Positions 53,545 through 64,000 of a stretch of DNA of 64,000 bases are shown one piece after another. Position numbers and translations under genes: made by a program. The DNA comes from Microdochium bolleyi. Its lineage: Eukaryota > Ascomycota > Sordariomycetes > Xylariales > Microdochiaceae. The notes under the pieces were generated by a model that saw nothing but the letters and a program-made list of their open reading frames with translations, was not told the origin of the DNA and made no database searches. The DNA lies in the NCBI GenBank assembly GCA_001566295.1, contig KQ964247.1, positions 310,001 to 374,000 of the forward strand, written 5' to 3'. Positions within the stretch are counted from its first letter, which is position 1, and each line of letters opens with the position of its first letter.

Positions 53545-54539
53545 GGTGGTGTCGTATATAGTCGATCTGTATTGTCGGAGGTGGTGATGCACGAACACGG
53601 AGGAATTCCGAGAGCGATGCACTTTGCGATGCTCTGGTCCATGACGACAGGGAAGTTGAAAGCTGGGGTCCAGCCAGCACCAACGACTCGCCCCACTTTC
53701 AGATCATCGAAGCAATGATTGGATAGAGCTTCATCTGCGTGGTTGGATTCGAGAACTCTCCATCACCAGCCAGCCAGCTCCATGTGCTTTAGACGTTCAT
53801 GCGGCTATCCAAGTGAGTGGAATATACAAAAGCGATGACACAACCATGCAGAAGGGGTCGCGGATAGCTGGTGGAGGCTGCAGACCATTGAAGCTCAAAG
53901 TTGCAGCACAAGATGTCTTCGGCATTCATTTGTTTGTCATCGCTTGTTTGCATTCAAAGCACCAGCACGTGTGGTCTGGTGAGAGGTGTATTAGGAAGAG
54001 AGATACTGACAACTTGGTGGGTAGACTAGCATTACAGTCGAATGTCAGGCATTCCACTCTCCGGGAGTCCAGGCTATGAGGGGCCATGACCAACGCACAA
54101 AAGGGACGCCTTCCCAAAGTCCACAGTTCGATCTTGAGGTGCTGCCTTCAGCCAGCACTCTGTAGCATCGGGGCCGTCTCTTGCCTGAAGGAAGATAGAC
54201 ACCGTGCCTATTATTGTCGTGTCCCGAGTTCAGGCTATGTCGAGTATTGGGTGGATGCTGTTTTTGCCAATCAAGCTGGCTCTGCTGCGCTGCTCACGTC
54301 TGCCGCGTTCACTCGACCTTTCCCACGGTCGAGTAGGCATGCCGCTCTCGTTAGCGGTCATTTGGCCGTTGTCAGGATCGAAACATTCACGTAAGGAACA
54401 CGTCGTGCTTCATAGTGGTGCGTAAATGTGGTATCATTGATGCAAGTAAAGACCTCAAATGGGTCCGGCACGCCTGCCATCAGCCCGTTTGCCCCATGCC
54501 TATATTGTTGGTACACCTAATCTCGACGTTCGCCCGAAT
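53545..54539. other. CBP4 upstream / SEC61 gamma downstream region
   Basis: About 1 kb between two minus-strand genes. Short frames only; no repeat, tRNA or conserved coding signal seen. Confidence 0.45.
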
Positions 54540-54990
54540 CTACGCGCCGCCGACAAGGACGTTGTTGACGGGGATGTGGACTGTGCAAACACAGCTGGTC
54601 AGTCTCGAGGACAGCATGCCAGACAACAAACGGGTGCACTTACTAAGCTTGACGATGTAACCGACAGCGCCCATGATCAGGAAGCCCATGCCGACGGCCT
54701 GGCAGATCTTGAGGAACTCCTTCTGGTCGGCTATTATGGCTTTTGTGTTAGCACGTGTTCTATCAAGCCACTGGCACCGAGCAGCGACAACGGCACTCGC
54801 GCTGGCGCTGTCAGTGCTGGTTTCGTAGTGCCCAGCTACCGACAGCGAAGCACGATTTGTGCGCGATCGGCGCCAGCACATCGTGGCCGTTCGGGGTTGA
54901 CTGACGCTTTGTGCATTTTGTCAGGAACTGGGTGCCCTCCTTGACGAAGTCCTTGGGGACATCGAGGAACTCTTGCAGCTGGTCGGCCAT
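54540..54990 (-). CDS. SSS1: Sec61 translocon gamma subunit (SSS1)
   Basis: Three exons, 54990-54906, 54730-54644 and 54580-54540, encode 70 aa; introns are 175 nt and 63 nt. The product reads MADQLQEFLDVPKDFVKEG, then KCTKPDQKEFLKICQAVGMG across the first splice, the single membrane helix (FLIMGAVGYIVKL), and IHIPVNNVLVGGA after the second splice. This is a full-length match to SecE/Sec61 gamma, the tail-anchored clamp of the ER protein-conducting channel. The first donor is GTCAGT, weaker than the others, but only this join gives the conserved KPDQKEF. Confidence 0.95.
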
Positions 54991-56308
54991 TTTGAGAAGA
55001 TGTGCGGAGATTGAGTGTGGTCGAGCAAAGGAGAGGCGGACTATTGAGCGTCGAGTTGGGTGGGTCGTGGGGAAGAAGTCGTCGTCGCTGGAAGAATTGC
55101 TGTGTCCAGGAGCAGGAACAGGAGGTCGAGATGCTTTGTATGGCCAAGTCGGTGCGTGTCGCCTCCTGCTGGGGCTCGTGGATGCGGCCAGATTTCCCCA
55201 GCCCAAATTCAGGGACTGCGACCAGGCCTCGCACCGAATTGGCCAGCTTGCAGAGCCACTTCCACAGAGCCACTGGCACGGTCACGACTGGCTCAGCCGA
55301 GCCTGGAGCTCCGAAGCGCGCTAGCCCAGTAGAGCTTAGCGTACACAGGGCCCCTGCCTTCCACGTCGTTCGAGCGTGGACCAGCTCTGTTCTTGCCTGT
55401 CGTCTCAGGCAGCAAGCACACTGTTTGAGCTTCAACCTCCGACACGACTGGAGCTCCCTGCCTTCGTCAACGTCGCCCGACGAAAACTGCACACAGCGTT
55501 CTTCTACGAATATTTTGGGCGCAGCCGACCGGGACACCCATTACAGCGATCGCCCTCGACCCCTACAGAGTGCACCATCGAGAGAGCCGACAGTGTATCT
55601 TTGTCCCTTGTCGACTTCCCTGCGCGTCCACAGCTCGGTCACCTCTGGCTCAGCACTCGACACTTCCCGCCTCCGTTGCAACCCGACCACACCTTCGAGC
55701 GAGTTCGACCCGACGGGCGTCATCACACAGAGCTTATCGCCGGGCAGGAGCCTAGCTTCAGTCACCATCGCATTTCCCACACACGGGTAGGATTGCTTTT
55801 CGTCATCAGGGGATCTCACCTGTACATTATACCTTCAGGCTGCTGTCCACAATTGCATCTCGCAAACGTGTGAGACCGCTGTATCAAGCGCACCTGCCAC
55901 AGCAAGATTGCAAGCACAGAGCTTCGTCTTGACGTCTCCTTGTTCGTAGCACGGGCAGAGACACTCAAAGGGATTGACCCTGACCCGTTATTGGGTTCTT
56001 CTTGTCAAACGTTAGGATTCTGGACTGTACGTATAACACTATGTTTCCTGGTAGCCTTAGTGCTCCTGCACAGGAGGCCCCTGGATGGTTTCTTTGTCAG
56101 CGCTCAGCCGGGCGCAGCCGGCATCAAGCTTGTCTTTCTAACACTGATGTTTTGTCCCCAAAGACAGCAGCTCCATCCTGTATTCTACTTTCAATACATC
56201 GGTCACCTCTGGTGCCTAGTCAGCCTGGCCCTCTTCTACGGGTGATACTGTCCCTTCTTGACCTGTCTGTTCAGCCAGGGCCTCAGCACCCAGTTCGACC
56301 TCGCCAAA
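54991..56308. other. Divergent region, SEC61 gamma / CPSF6-like genes
   Basis: About 1.3 kb. The half toward the plus-strand gene is C/T-rich with several overlapping short frames, consistent with a long 5' leader that may contain introns or upstream frames. No separate gene is supported. Confidence 0.45.
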
Positions 56309-57501
56309 ATGGCTGACGACGACTTCGAGATCGACATCTATGGTGATGCCGAAGAGAATGGCTCCAAAGCACAGGAGCAGGGCAACCAGAGCTACAGCAA
56401 CAATTCAGCAATCACAGTTGCCAATGGCTCGAACAACTCGACGTCCCAGGTTGAGCAGCATGGCTCGTATGAGCACGATGCACAAGATCAGCATGACATG
56501 GATGTGCACGAGGATAGCAATAACACTACTGCTCACCAACAGGGCGTGAAGCGCAAGGAGGCCCCAGATGACCGACCTGTCGACCCAGGCGCGACTAGCG
56601 CTCTTCTGGTTGGTGACCTGCCCTGGTGGAGTACAGACGACGATATCAGGGGCATGGCACGGCAAGCGGATTGTGAGAGTGAGCTTAGAGACATTACCTT
56701 CAGCGAGCACAAGGTCAATGGCAAGAGCAAAGGGTATGTCTGCTTCCCTCCGGCGATAGACGTGGGACCATCAGATCGGGCCAAGCTAACAACTACTCCA
56801 GTCAAGCATATATCGAGTTCGCATCACAACAAGCTGCGACGGCAGTCAAGCACGAGATCGAGCAGACTGGCGAGAACAACGCCACCAAGAAGCACACGGT
56901 CACCTACACCAACCCGAACAACAACCCCTACCGCACACTGCCTAAAGACGGCCCGACACGAGCCAACAAGGACGGCCCAACACGGGGCGGGCCGATGGCG
57001 GGCGGCTACAACGACCGCGGTGGCGGCAACTTTGGCGGCGGCTTCCGCGGCCGGGGCGGAGGTGGGTTCGGAGGACCACGCGGCGGAGGTGGCTTCAACC
57101 GCAACTTTGGTGGCAACAACATGGGCGGAGGCGGCGGCTTCAACAACCCAATGGGCGGCGGCGGTGGCGGCTTTAACAACGGCATGGGCGGAGGCTTCAA
57201 CATGGGCTTCAACAACCGCGGCGGCGGTATGATGGGCGGAGGCATGCGGGGTGGCGGCATGCGTGGTCGTGGCGGCGGCATGGGAGGCATAAACAACGGC
57301 ATGATGGGTGGCATGATGGGAGGCATGCCGGCCATGGGCATGCAGATGGGCGGCATGCCCGGCGGGATGGGGATGGGCTTCCCGCAGCAGCCGCACTTCA
57401 ACCCGACCTTCTTTGGCAACAACCAGCCGCAGCAGATGCAGCAGCCGCAGCAGTCCGACTGGCAGAACCCCCACGGCGCCAAGCGGCCACGCCCGGAGTA
57501 G
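56309..57501 (+). CDS. CPSF6/CFIm-like RRM protein with Gly/Met-rich tail
   Basis: Two exons, 56309-56733 and 56802-57501, encode 374 aa across a 68-nt intron (GTATGT/CTCCAG, branch GCTAAC). It starts MADDDFEIDIYGDAE, a form common to fungal CFIm68-like proteins. A disordered acidic Asn/Gln-rich part precedes the RRM (TSALLVGDLPWWSTDDDIRG, ELRDITFSEHKVNGKSKGQA, YIEFASQQAATAV). After it the motif NNNPYRTLPKD leads into a long Gly/Met/Arg/Asn-rich region with FRGRGGGGFGGPR-type repeats, ending in a basic KRPRPE. A role in pre-mRNA 3'-end cleavage and polyadenylation is inferred from the family; other glycine-rich RRM proteins are alternatives. Confidence 0.85.
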
Positions 57502-57791
57502 AGTGCCTGAGGTGTGCTTGCTCTCTGACCCGTGGTGCAATGTGCCACATCGGCTTGAAGAGGCTGAGCCAGCCATAATCATCTTGTCGTGACGGAGATA
57601 GGAATGTGTTTGTACGTTTTGGGAAGATAAAACTCGTCGGCGCTAAAAGGGCGGTAGGGCAGAATTTGATCGTCTTTGTTATTTCCAGGAGTTTAGTCAT
57701 CATGGAGTTCATCAGAAAGGTTTCCGACTGCAATTAAGCCATATGTTATTTCATTGAATCCAGCGACGTGTGCAATGCACGATATCTGTTA

Positions 57792-58738
57792 TCAGGTTGT
57801 CTTCTTGCCCACTGTGAGTGCCTGCCGCGCGGCTGATGGGACATGAGCTCCGAACAAGCCGAGGAAGTATGCCGTTCTGGTGATGCCGAGGAAGACCTGG
57901 GCCCGGGAATACACCATTATGAGTACATGTCAGCTTGAACACAGGACGCGAGGAGATGGCGATATTCATGAAGGAAGATTGGTCTACATGACGATGAAGT
58001 TGAGAAGAGAAGAGGAGAGGTGAAGGGCGGAAGATTCGGAAGTATACCGTGAAGGCCACGTTTCCCCATATCGTCGGGGTCCAGCTGGCGAAGTCCATGG
58101 ACCTGTCGTAGCCGAGGCCCCAGCAGGTGAGGCCGACGTGGGTGACGTCGGCGATGCTGCTCGCAAGGAAACCGATGGCACGGGTCTTGCTGTCAGCCCT
58201 TGCTTCGTCGGGTCGCGAGAGTATGTATTGTCCTGCAATACAATCATACTATGAATCACCGCCAGAGCACCATGCACACATGCAACGGGGGTTTGCAGGG
58301 TGTCGCTTCGGTGGCGAGGGCAGCGAGCCAAACGGGAATATTGATACGATGAAGAGGACTTACAGGCAAGCCACAAGATATGCCCTTACGACCTTGATCT
58401 CGCTCGTCGTGTTCAGCACGCCGAGCCCGATCAGGCAGACGAGACCATAGGTGTTGCCAAGCTGCAGGGCTACCAGACGGGCACCCTCAGTTTCCGATAC
58501 GGCGGCGACAGCAGTCTCACCCACTTTGGAGGAGATACTGGCGGCTGCAGGGAGCTGCTGGCCAACGAACCATGCTGGGTCGATCACAGCACCGAGGAAG
58601 CCGGCAACTCTGTTGTGGGAAGAAAGGCAAATGGTTCGTGAGTGCTCTCAAACCTGGAGGGGTTGTCAAGACTCACAGTGATATGGGCTCGATCACTGTG
58701 AAGACAGCCCGAGGGAATGCTGGCAGCTGGGAGGCCAT
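57792..58738 (-). CDS. DUF7704-type integral membrane protein
   Basis: Four exons, 58738-58677, 58609-58364, 58156-58048 and 57896-57792, encode 173 aa. Introns are 67, 207 and 151 nt. The product starts MASQLPAFPRAVFTVIEPIS and has about four hydrophobic segments: VAGFLGAVIDPAWFVG, ALQLGNTYGLVCLIGLGVL, VVRAYLVACLIADVTHVGLT and VFLGITRTAYFLGLFG. The pattern of a short ExxE-P-type start, a central LGNTY helix and a closing WGNVAFT/ITR helix matches the fungal DUF7704 family, whose function is unknown. The third exon uses an acceptor (GCGAGCAG) that gives CLIADVTHVG in frame; an upstream acceptor gives other frames and a poorer product. Confidence 0.8.
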
Positions 58739-60574
58739 GGTAAAGTGTGTCTCGTGGTGTCAACCTATGCTCGTTGTGGTGGAAGGTAACCTGGAATATA
58801 ATCGTCTACGGCTTTGTGCTAGACTTCAGTGCGGCCAGTCCGGGAGCTGTGAACTCGAGTTGTGAAGTTGTGGAGTCGGAGAGTTGTGTTCGATACTCCG
58901 TACCGCAGTTGTGAAGAGTGGGGTCAGAGCTGTCCTCGACCGGCGTCAGCACTAAACAACAACGAACCTTGCTCCCTGCACAAGTCTTGCCAAAGTCTAG
59001 AGAACATACTCGACACTGGACGAGACGCTGGGCAACGACGCGATGTCAAGGCGAGGTCCTCACGCGGCCAAGAACGACACGCAAGACAGCGGATGAGGCA
59101 CCCCGAGCTGTGGTGCTGCCCTTGCTGCCGAGCGTTGTAGCTGCACGTCACGCCCTGATACGTTGGCCACGCCAGCTCACGCTTCGAACTGCCGCATGCG
59201 CGCACAGTACACACTGGAGCGGAGGAGGCCGGCGCCAGGGGCAAAGGTCGCTCACCAGGCGCCAGGCACGCCCGCCCAGACCGGTCGGCTGCGCGGGTGT
59301 GATCCGGCAGACGGACAGCCATCCCCTAGGTGCAGGCTGGCCCCGATGCATCGGCTTGCAGGCAGGCTGCCCCCGCGAGGCTTGCGAGGCTTGCAAGGTA
59401 CAGCACATGCCACCATGATCAACCCTGCATCGTGCATGCCCCTCTTCTGCTCGTCAGTACTGTGCAGTTGGCGGGCGTGACAATGGAATTGTTGGCTGGC
59501 GATGACGGCGACGAGGAGATGTGACAGGTAAGATCAGGCGCAGTGCCGGAAGAGTGCGAGGGCGACTGCAGGTACGTCGACTGAAGTGGCCAGCCAGGTC
59601 TAGACGCCAAGCAACAGCTGTGATGCTCGCGAGCGTCGTAGGACAATTATCGTTGGGAGTTATTGCATGCAGCTGCATGAGGCCCGTCGCGGTGCACGGC
59701 GATGGATCCAGCTGCAGGTGCGAAGTGGCCGCCCCTGGTCCAGTGCGAACTCGGAAGCTGCCCTGCCTGCTCCAGTCCCGTCTGCTCCAGACAATCGAGA
59801 CTCTTGCTTGCATCCTCCTGTCTTGTGCATCCGTGGCTGCTGCGGCACTCCCGCACAACCTTCAGCTACAGCAACGTCGCGGGAGGTGTGAGACGTGCTC
59901 CGTACAGTACCAGGACCAGACTGCTCAACCGCATCTGCACTCGCATTTGCCCCCTCTCCACAACCTGGCCTGCAACAAGTTCCAGGGCCGTCCAGTGTTC
60001 ATCACTCCATCACCCCGTCACCCTCCACCCACCCATCCATCCATCCCACCTGTGCTCTCTGATAAAGTTGAGGGGTGGGAGCGGTTTCCGCAACGGGGCC
60101 ACCGGCCAGTTTCCCAGCCAGTCAATCTATCAGTCAACCATCAATCGATCAGTCCAGCTCAGCTCCGTCGTCAACCTTGTCAGAGCTTGGCCTCCAACCA
60201 GTCCCATATTACATCTTCCTCCAAGACCATTCCTGCGGGCCAGTCTTCTCCCCCCTTCCTCATATCGAAAGGGCCAACCTCGAGTCACGCCCCCCCTCAC
60301 TCGTTTGCACCTCACTTTCCAACTTCCCGTCTCTCCTTGTCCCAATGGGTCTCTGATTGGCATCTTGCCTGCCTCGACGGCTACTCCCTGCAGACTGGTC
60401 TCTGTCCCTCTCCTGGTTGCAGGACAATCCCTAGCCTATCTACTCCGAAGCTGCGCTCTGTGGGTTCCCCCGAGTGGCCTGCCGGTACCTGTCGATGACA
60501 GTCACTGGCGACTCGCCCGCCCCCTGGCCTGTTCAAGATCAGATGCCCCTCCCCCTGCCAAACGCCGATCAAGC
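58739..60574. other. Divergent region with long pyrimidine-rich leader
   Basis: About 1.8 kb between the DUF7704 gene and the double-Myb gene. From about 59900 to 60574 the plus strand is strongly C/T-rich, and the double-Myb frame stays open upstream to an ATG at 59702. That extension is low-complexity (Pro/Ser/Leu) and reads like an untranslated leader. Confidence 0.5.
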
Positions 60575-62185
60575 ATGGCCACCATCGAGCCCCGACTTAT
60601 TCACCTCCTCAATGAGTCGACCTCGACGCCGAAGCCGGGTCACGCCGAACTACCTCCCATAAAGGGCCTCAATCTGCCCCAGTCGTCGAGCTCCTCAAGC
60701 CTCCCGCAACTCATTGAGTCAGAACCACCACGCAGGCTCGACCACAGCTCGGAACAGAATAATTTGCAGACATTGCTGCACCCGCAATACGGTGTCAATG
60801 ATGATGGGCACCTAGGCATATCCACGAGGCCGGAAGGCACCAGCAATCATCCCGTCGACCGACCGCTCATGAACCATGTTTCTTCCCAGGACCTCCGCAT
60901 GATCTTAGGTGACACTACAGATCCAGTAGTAGACGATCTTGCCAACAAGAAACGTCCCAACAAGGAGGACTTTGTGCAGCTTCCACAACCCCTGAAAAAA
61001 CAAAAGGCTGCTGCGCAACAGCAGCATGCATTCCCTCCCATCATCGTGGGTCTACTGGAGCCGCCGGAGCATGCTGCATTACTGTCCCTTCCGCCCATCT
61101 CCTTCGATGGTCGTCCGCAGCCAGAAGCCTACACGGAGAGCCCCTCCAGCACCGGCATTGCTCTATTACCAGATAATCACTGTTCGCAGCCCTCCGACGA
61201 CCGAGGCGACCAGAGTCCTCTCCGTGAATCCGAAAAGACGCCTAGTGGCAAACCGAAACGGAAAGCTGCTAAACCTCGGCGGAAGTGGTCAGAAGAGGAG
61301 ACCAACCATCTCCTGCTTGGAGTAAGCAAGCACGGCGTGGGTCGGTGGACGGATATCATGGAGGACCCCGAATACAACTTCCATGAACGGTCAGCAGGAG
61401 ATCTCAAAGACCGGTTCCGGACCTGCTGTCCAGCGGAGCTGCGGAATGACCTGTTAGCACAGCGGGCGGAGGGCAGCAGCAGAGATGCGGCGTCCGCGAA
61501 GATGCTACCCGTTCGCAAGCCTAAAAAGGGCCTCATGGCAGAGAATATACTAAATCAAGAAGAGGAACAGGTAGACGCCGAAGGCACTGCCCAGAACGAT
61601 ACAGATCCGACTATGCCCAAACAGCGCAAAAGCAGGGCGCACAGGAAAAAACTGGAGGATCTTGCAGAGCTTGGCATCAAAGGCCCTTTCAAGAAGTCTC
61701 ACCGCCGCGAGCGTCGCCCGTTTTCGGAACAAGATGACCGGGAAATTCTTGAAGGATTTGAGTTATTTGGGCCCCAATGGACTAAGATCCAACGAGATCC
61801 TCGATTTCATCTATCAAGCCGGCAGCCGACAGATCTGCGAGATCGTCTCCGCAACAAGTACCCGGAGCGCTTTCAAGCTAGCGAGAAGACGGCTTTATAC
61901 GTCAAGGGCGACCAGTCTGCTCAAGCGAACACCCTTGAGCCATCTGTCAACATGGCAATAGAGAACTCGCTGAATGCTTCGAGATCTACACACCGTAGGC
62001 CACAGCTCGACCGAGCCCACTCAAAGGACGAGGTCCCACGATGGGCCGCGCAAGGCAGCTTCACGGACTCGACGGACTACCTTCCCTCGAACGGCAATGG
62101 CATCTGGACGGAGCAAGCTGGTCTAGGCCTGCCCAACAGCGCCATTAGCGAGATGGATATTGCTCGTTTGATTCTGGACCCGTAG
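60575..62185 (+). CDS. Double-Myb telobox protein (Teb1/Tay1-like)
   Basis: An intronless gene of 536 aa starting at ATG 60575 (MATIEPRLIHLLNESTST). Two Myb/SANT domains are visible. The first, at about 234-290, reads RRKWSEEETNHLLLGVSKHG and GDLKDRFRTCCP. The second, at about 378-432, reads RRPFSEQDDREILEGFELFG and TDLRDRLRNKYPERF. Both have the DLKDR/DLRDR telobox type third helix. Double-Myb proteins of this type bind TTAGGG-like repeats: Yarrowia Tay1 at telomeres, S. pombe Teb1 at promoters including histone genes. Disordered Ser/Pro/Gln-rich parts lie outside the domains; a basic cluster (KPKRKAAKPRRK) may be a nuclear signal. An upstream in-frame ATG at 59702 would add 291 low-complexity residues, which I consider leader. 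Confidence 0.85.
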   Translation: MATIEPRLIHLLNESTSTPKPGHAELPPIKGLNLPQSSSSSSLPQLIESEPPRRLDHSSEQNNLQTLLHPQYGVNDDGHLGISTRPEGTSNHPVDRPLMNHVSSQDLRMILGDTTDPVVDDLANKKRPNKEDFVQLPQPLKKQKAAAQQQHAFPPIIVGLLEPPEHAALLSLPPISFDGRPQPEAYTESPSSTGIALLPDNHCSQPSDDRGDQSPLRESEKTPSGKPKRKAAKPRRKWSEEETNHLLLGVSKHGVGRWTDIMEDPEYNFHERSAGDLKDRFRTCCPAELRNDLLAQRAEGSSRDAASAKMLPVRKPKKGLMAENILNQEEEQVDAEGTAQNDTDPTMPKQRKSRAHRKKLEDLAELGIKGPFKKSHRRERRPFSEQDDREILEGFELFGPQWTKIQRDPRFHLSSRQPTDLRDRLRNKYPERFQASEKTALYVKGDQSAQANTLEPSVNMAIENSLNASRSTHRRPQLDRAHSKDEVPRWAAQGSFTDSTDYLPSNGNGIWTEQAGLGLPNSAISEMDIARLILDP

Positions 62186-63208
62186 CCATTATGAGTGCAC
62201 CGTTGGGCGAACGCCACGGGCTCTACTTTGACGTCTGCGACACCAGATGTTAACGATTTGATGACCTTTGTAATGATAAAGCGTGGCCCTGGCTTGTTCA
62301 TAGATATCGTATACGAATGAAAGTGAAATTCACTCTCCGACAGTCACTAGTGACAGTGTCAGCTATTGCTCTAGTATTTCCTGCCCGGCCTGGCGGACAA
62401 GGGCGTAGCTTTGACAAAACCCGAGACATCCATGATCTGACATCTGCCCATTGCCCAAACACAGGCCTCGCGAGCGTGCATTGCATGGTTGAAGAGCTGA
62501 GGAGTATATGATTACTCAAGCTGCCCGACATGAGAAGGACTAGACCACCGGTGCAGTTCGCGAACACTTACGAGGCGGAGCAGCGACCAGGAATAAAGCA
62601 TTGGACTAGGCCGACCAATTTTGGCACTTGCACGCCTTCAATCAAACGCTGATCGAATCTCGATCTTGACTTCCCATCTGCTTTCAAAGCCACCATCCAA
62701 GTCGGGTCACGCGTTTGAACATTATGACAGACAACAGGTACGTATGAACAATTCCAAGCACGGCATTTGTGCATTCTGGACGCTAAGACTGTTGGAAGAA
62801 CGGACCAATGTCCCCAGAAGTGAAGCAGACAACCGAGAGGTATCATTACCTGCATCAGAGCCCACGGATACACTTCAACCTCCAACCGCCGATCAGTGTT
62901 TCACGCGAAGACAGCAGACGTTGCCGAGCTCCCTCCGTTCTCCAGGCTCTCTAAGAGAGAGAGGCGGTTCCGGCGCCACAGTTGAAAAGGGTGGGGCGTT
63001 CTTTCCTAATTGGGTCTTTGTCTGGCAGTCCCACATTGATGAGCACTGACCACCTTGTAGCGATTCTGCCACCCACAGAGAAATTTATCTGCCAGCGCCC
63101 CACGAAATTTGTGAACCCGCTTGCACTTTGCTCTAGACCCCAGCGCTGAGATCCTCACACTTTCCTTCTCACGACCAACCGCCAATCCAGCCAGTCAATA
63201 CCGTCAAA
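62186..63208. other. RPS4 upstream region
   Basis: About 1.02 kb before the ribosomal protein gene. The last ~180 bases are C-rich leader. No separate gene; I did not see an intact TTAGGG element close to the RPS4 start. Confidence 0.4.
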
Positions 63209-63833
63209 ATGGGCAAAGGACCGTAAGTACAGCCTCGCAAAGCATTGTGAAGCACGGGAGTCGACATGAATCGAAGACGAGCACGATCGCAGCGGCCAGC
63301 TCGCTCTCGACCCGCACTCGCCCTCGATTCGTGATCAGCCTGACACCGATCACTTTTCCTTCACAACCAGATCGCCAAACACATGCTGACATGTCTCCTC
63401 GCAATACAGTAAGAAGCACCAGAAGCGCCTGAGCGCCCCCTCGCACTGGCTCCTCGACAAGCTGTCGGGTGTCTACGCCCCCAAGGCTTCCGCCGGTCCC
63501 CACAAGGGTCGCGATGCTCTGCCCCTGATCATCTTCATCCGCAACCGCCTCAAGTATGCGCTCAACTACCGCGAGACCAAGTCGATCCTCATGCAGCGCC
63601 TCGTCAAGGTTGACGGCAAGGTCCGCACCGACATGACCTACCCCGCTGGCTTCATGGACGTCATCAGCATCGAGAAGACTGGCGAGAACTTCCGTCTCAT
63701 TTACGACACTAAGGGCCGCTTCGCCGTCCACCGCATCCAGGCCGAGGAGGCCGAGTACAAGCTTGGCAAGGTCAAGAGAGTGCAACTCGGCAAGGGCGGA
63801 ATCCCATTCTTGGTTACGCACGATGCGAGAACG
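63209..63833 (+). CDS. RPS4: 40S ribosomal protein S4 (eS4), 5' part
   Basis: Two exons are in the window: 63209-63222 (MGKGP, split in the fifth codon) and 63410-63833, with a 187-nt intron (GTAAGT/TACAG). The protein reads MGKGPKKHQKRLSAPSHWLL, GVYAPKASAGPHKGRDALPL, ILMQRLVKVDGKVRTD and MTYPAGFMDVISIEKTGENF, the S4-type RNA-binding region of eS4. The exon stops at a GTAAGT donor (63834) after GIPFLVTHDAR; the remaining ~110 residues, normally starting TIRYPDP, lie in an exon beyond 64000. A tiny first exon and a longer first intron are usual for fungal ribosomal protein genes. Confidence 0.95.
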
Positions 63834-64000
63834 TAAGTTCTGTCAGCCATCATTCAGTCGTTGGACCAAGCTTTGGTAGAACCACCCTTCAAGAGTCTTG
63901 CCAGGAGTTCTTTCTCGCTTCTTTTGGGCTGCTGTTCGTCACTCAGAAAGGAGAACAAAAGATATGAGACAAGAAGTCGTTGGCAGGCTCAACAAAGGAC

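Noticed and set aside
55002..55873. Long plus-strand frames upstream of the CPSF6-like gene
   Set aside because: Partly antisense to SEC61 gamma exon 1 and without any recognisable protein features; more likely leader or promoter DNA.
63223..63409. snoRNA in the first RPS4 intron
   Set aside because: CTGA-like boxes are present but no paired C box (TGATGA) at the right place and no terminal stem were found.

Overview
The window is nuclear DNA of a filamentous ascomycete, most likely a Sordariomycete. It is GC-rich, with genes on both strands, each with its own promoter. Most genes carry short GT-AG introns of about 50-200 nt, with branch points such as GCTAAC or GCTAAAC. The protein set (DUF7704, Rsm22, FMP46, a CVNH lectin, an IVY1-like protein, SKT5/CHS4 and a Teb1/Tay1-like double-Myb protein) is typical of Pezizomycotina. 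I support 26 protein-coding genes plus one doubtful small one. I saw no tRNA, rRNA, transposon, CRISPR array or viral remnant.

Layout, left to right. 1-4395 is gene-sparse, with at most one 65-residue cysteine protein. 4396-16000 holds mitoribosomal Rsm22, a membrane-anchored thioredoxin, an SRPK-like kinase that has lost catalytic residues, a SPOUT-type RNA methyltransferase and MET1 (siroheme synthesis). 16300-26000 holds a 756-aa protein of unknown function, an OSBP/KES1-type sterol or lipid carrier, a sedoheptulose-bisphosphatase-like enzyme, a dehydroshikimate-dehydratase-like TIM barrel and an acyl-protein thioesterase. 27900-34300 holds SKT5/CHS4 (chitin synthase activator) and a divergent pair of inner-membrane genes, mitochondrial pyruvate carrier and complex I NDUFA2. 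34300-45600 holds a 1619-aa disordered RRM-like protein, FMP46, nucleoporin NUP53 and IVY1. 47100-53600 holds a secreted CVNH lectin, a DCAF11-type WD40 protein, a SET-domain methyltransferase and CBP4. 54500-64000 holds SEC61 gamma, a CPSF6-like RRM protein, a DUF7704 membrane protein, the double-Myb telobox protein and the 5' part of RPS4, which runs off the right end.

The genes do not form one pathway or a biosynthetic cluster. Five of them (RSM22, MPC, NDUFA2, FMP46, CBP4) serve mitochondria. SBPase-like and DHS-dehydratase-like genes share a promoter and could be linked through erythrose-4-phosphate, which is inference. I did not find a new multi-gene system. The oddities most worth a look are the pseudokinase with a possible GC-AG intron, the IVY1 gene whose last acidic segment lies behind an in-frame stop, the ER-type leader in front of the acyl-protein thioesterase, the secreted CVNH lectin in AT-richer DNA, and a dense AGCTCC motif cluster between FMP46 and NUP53.
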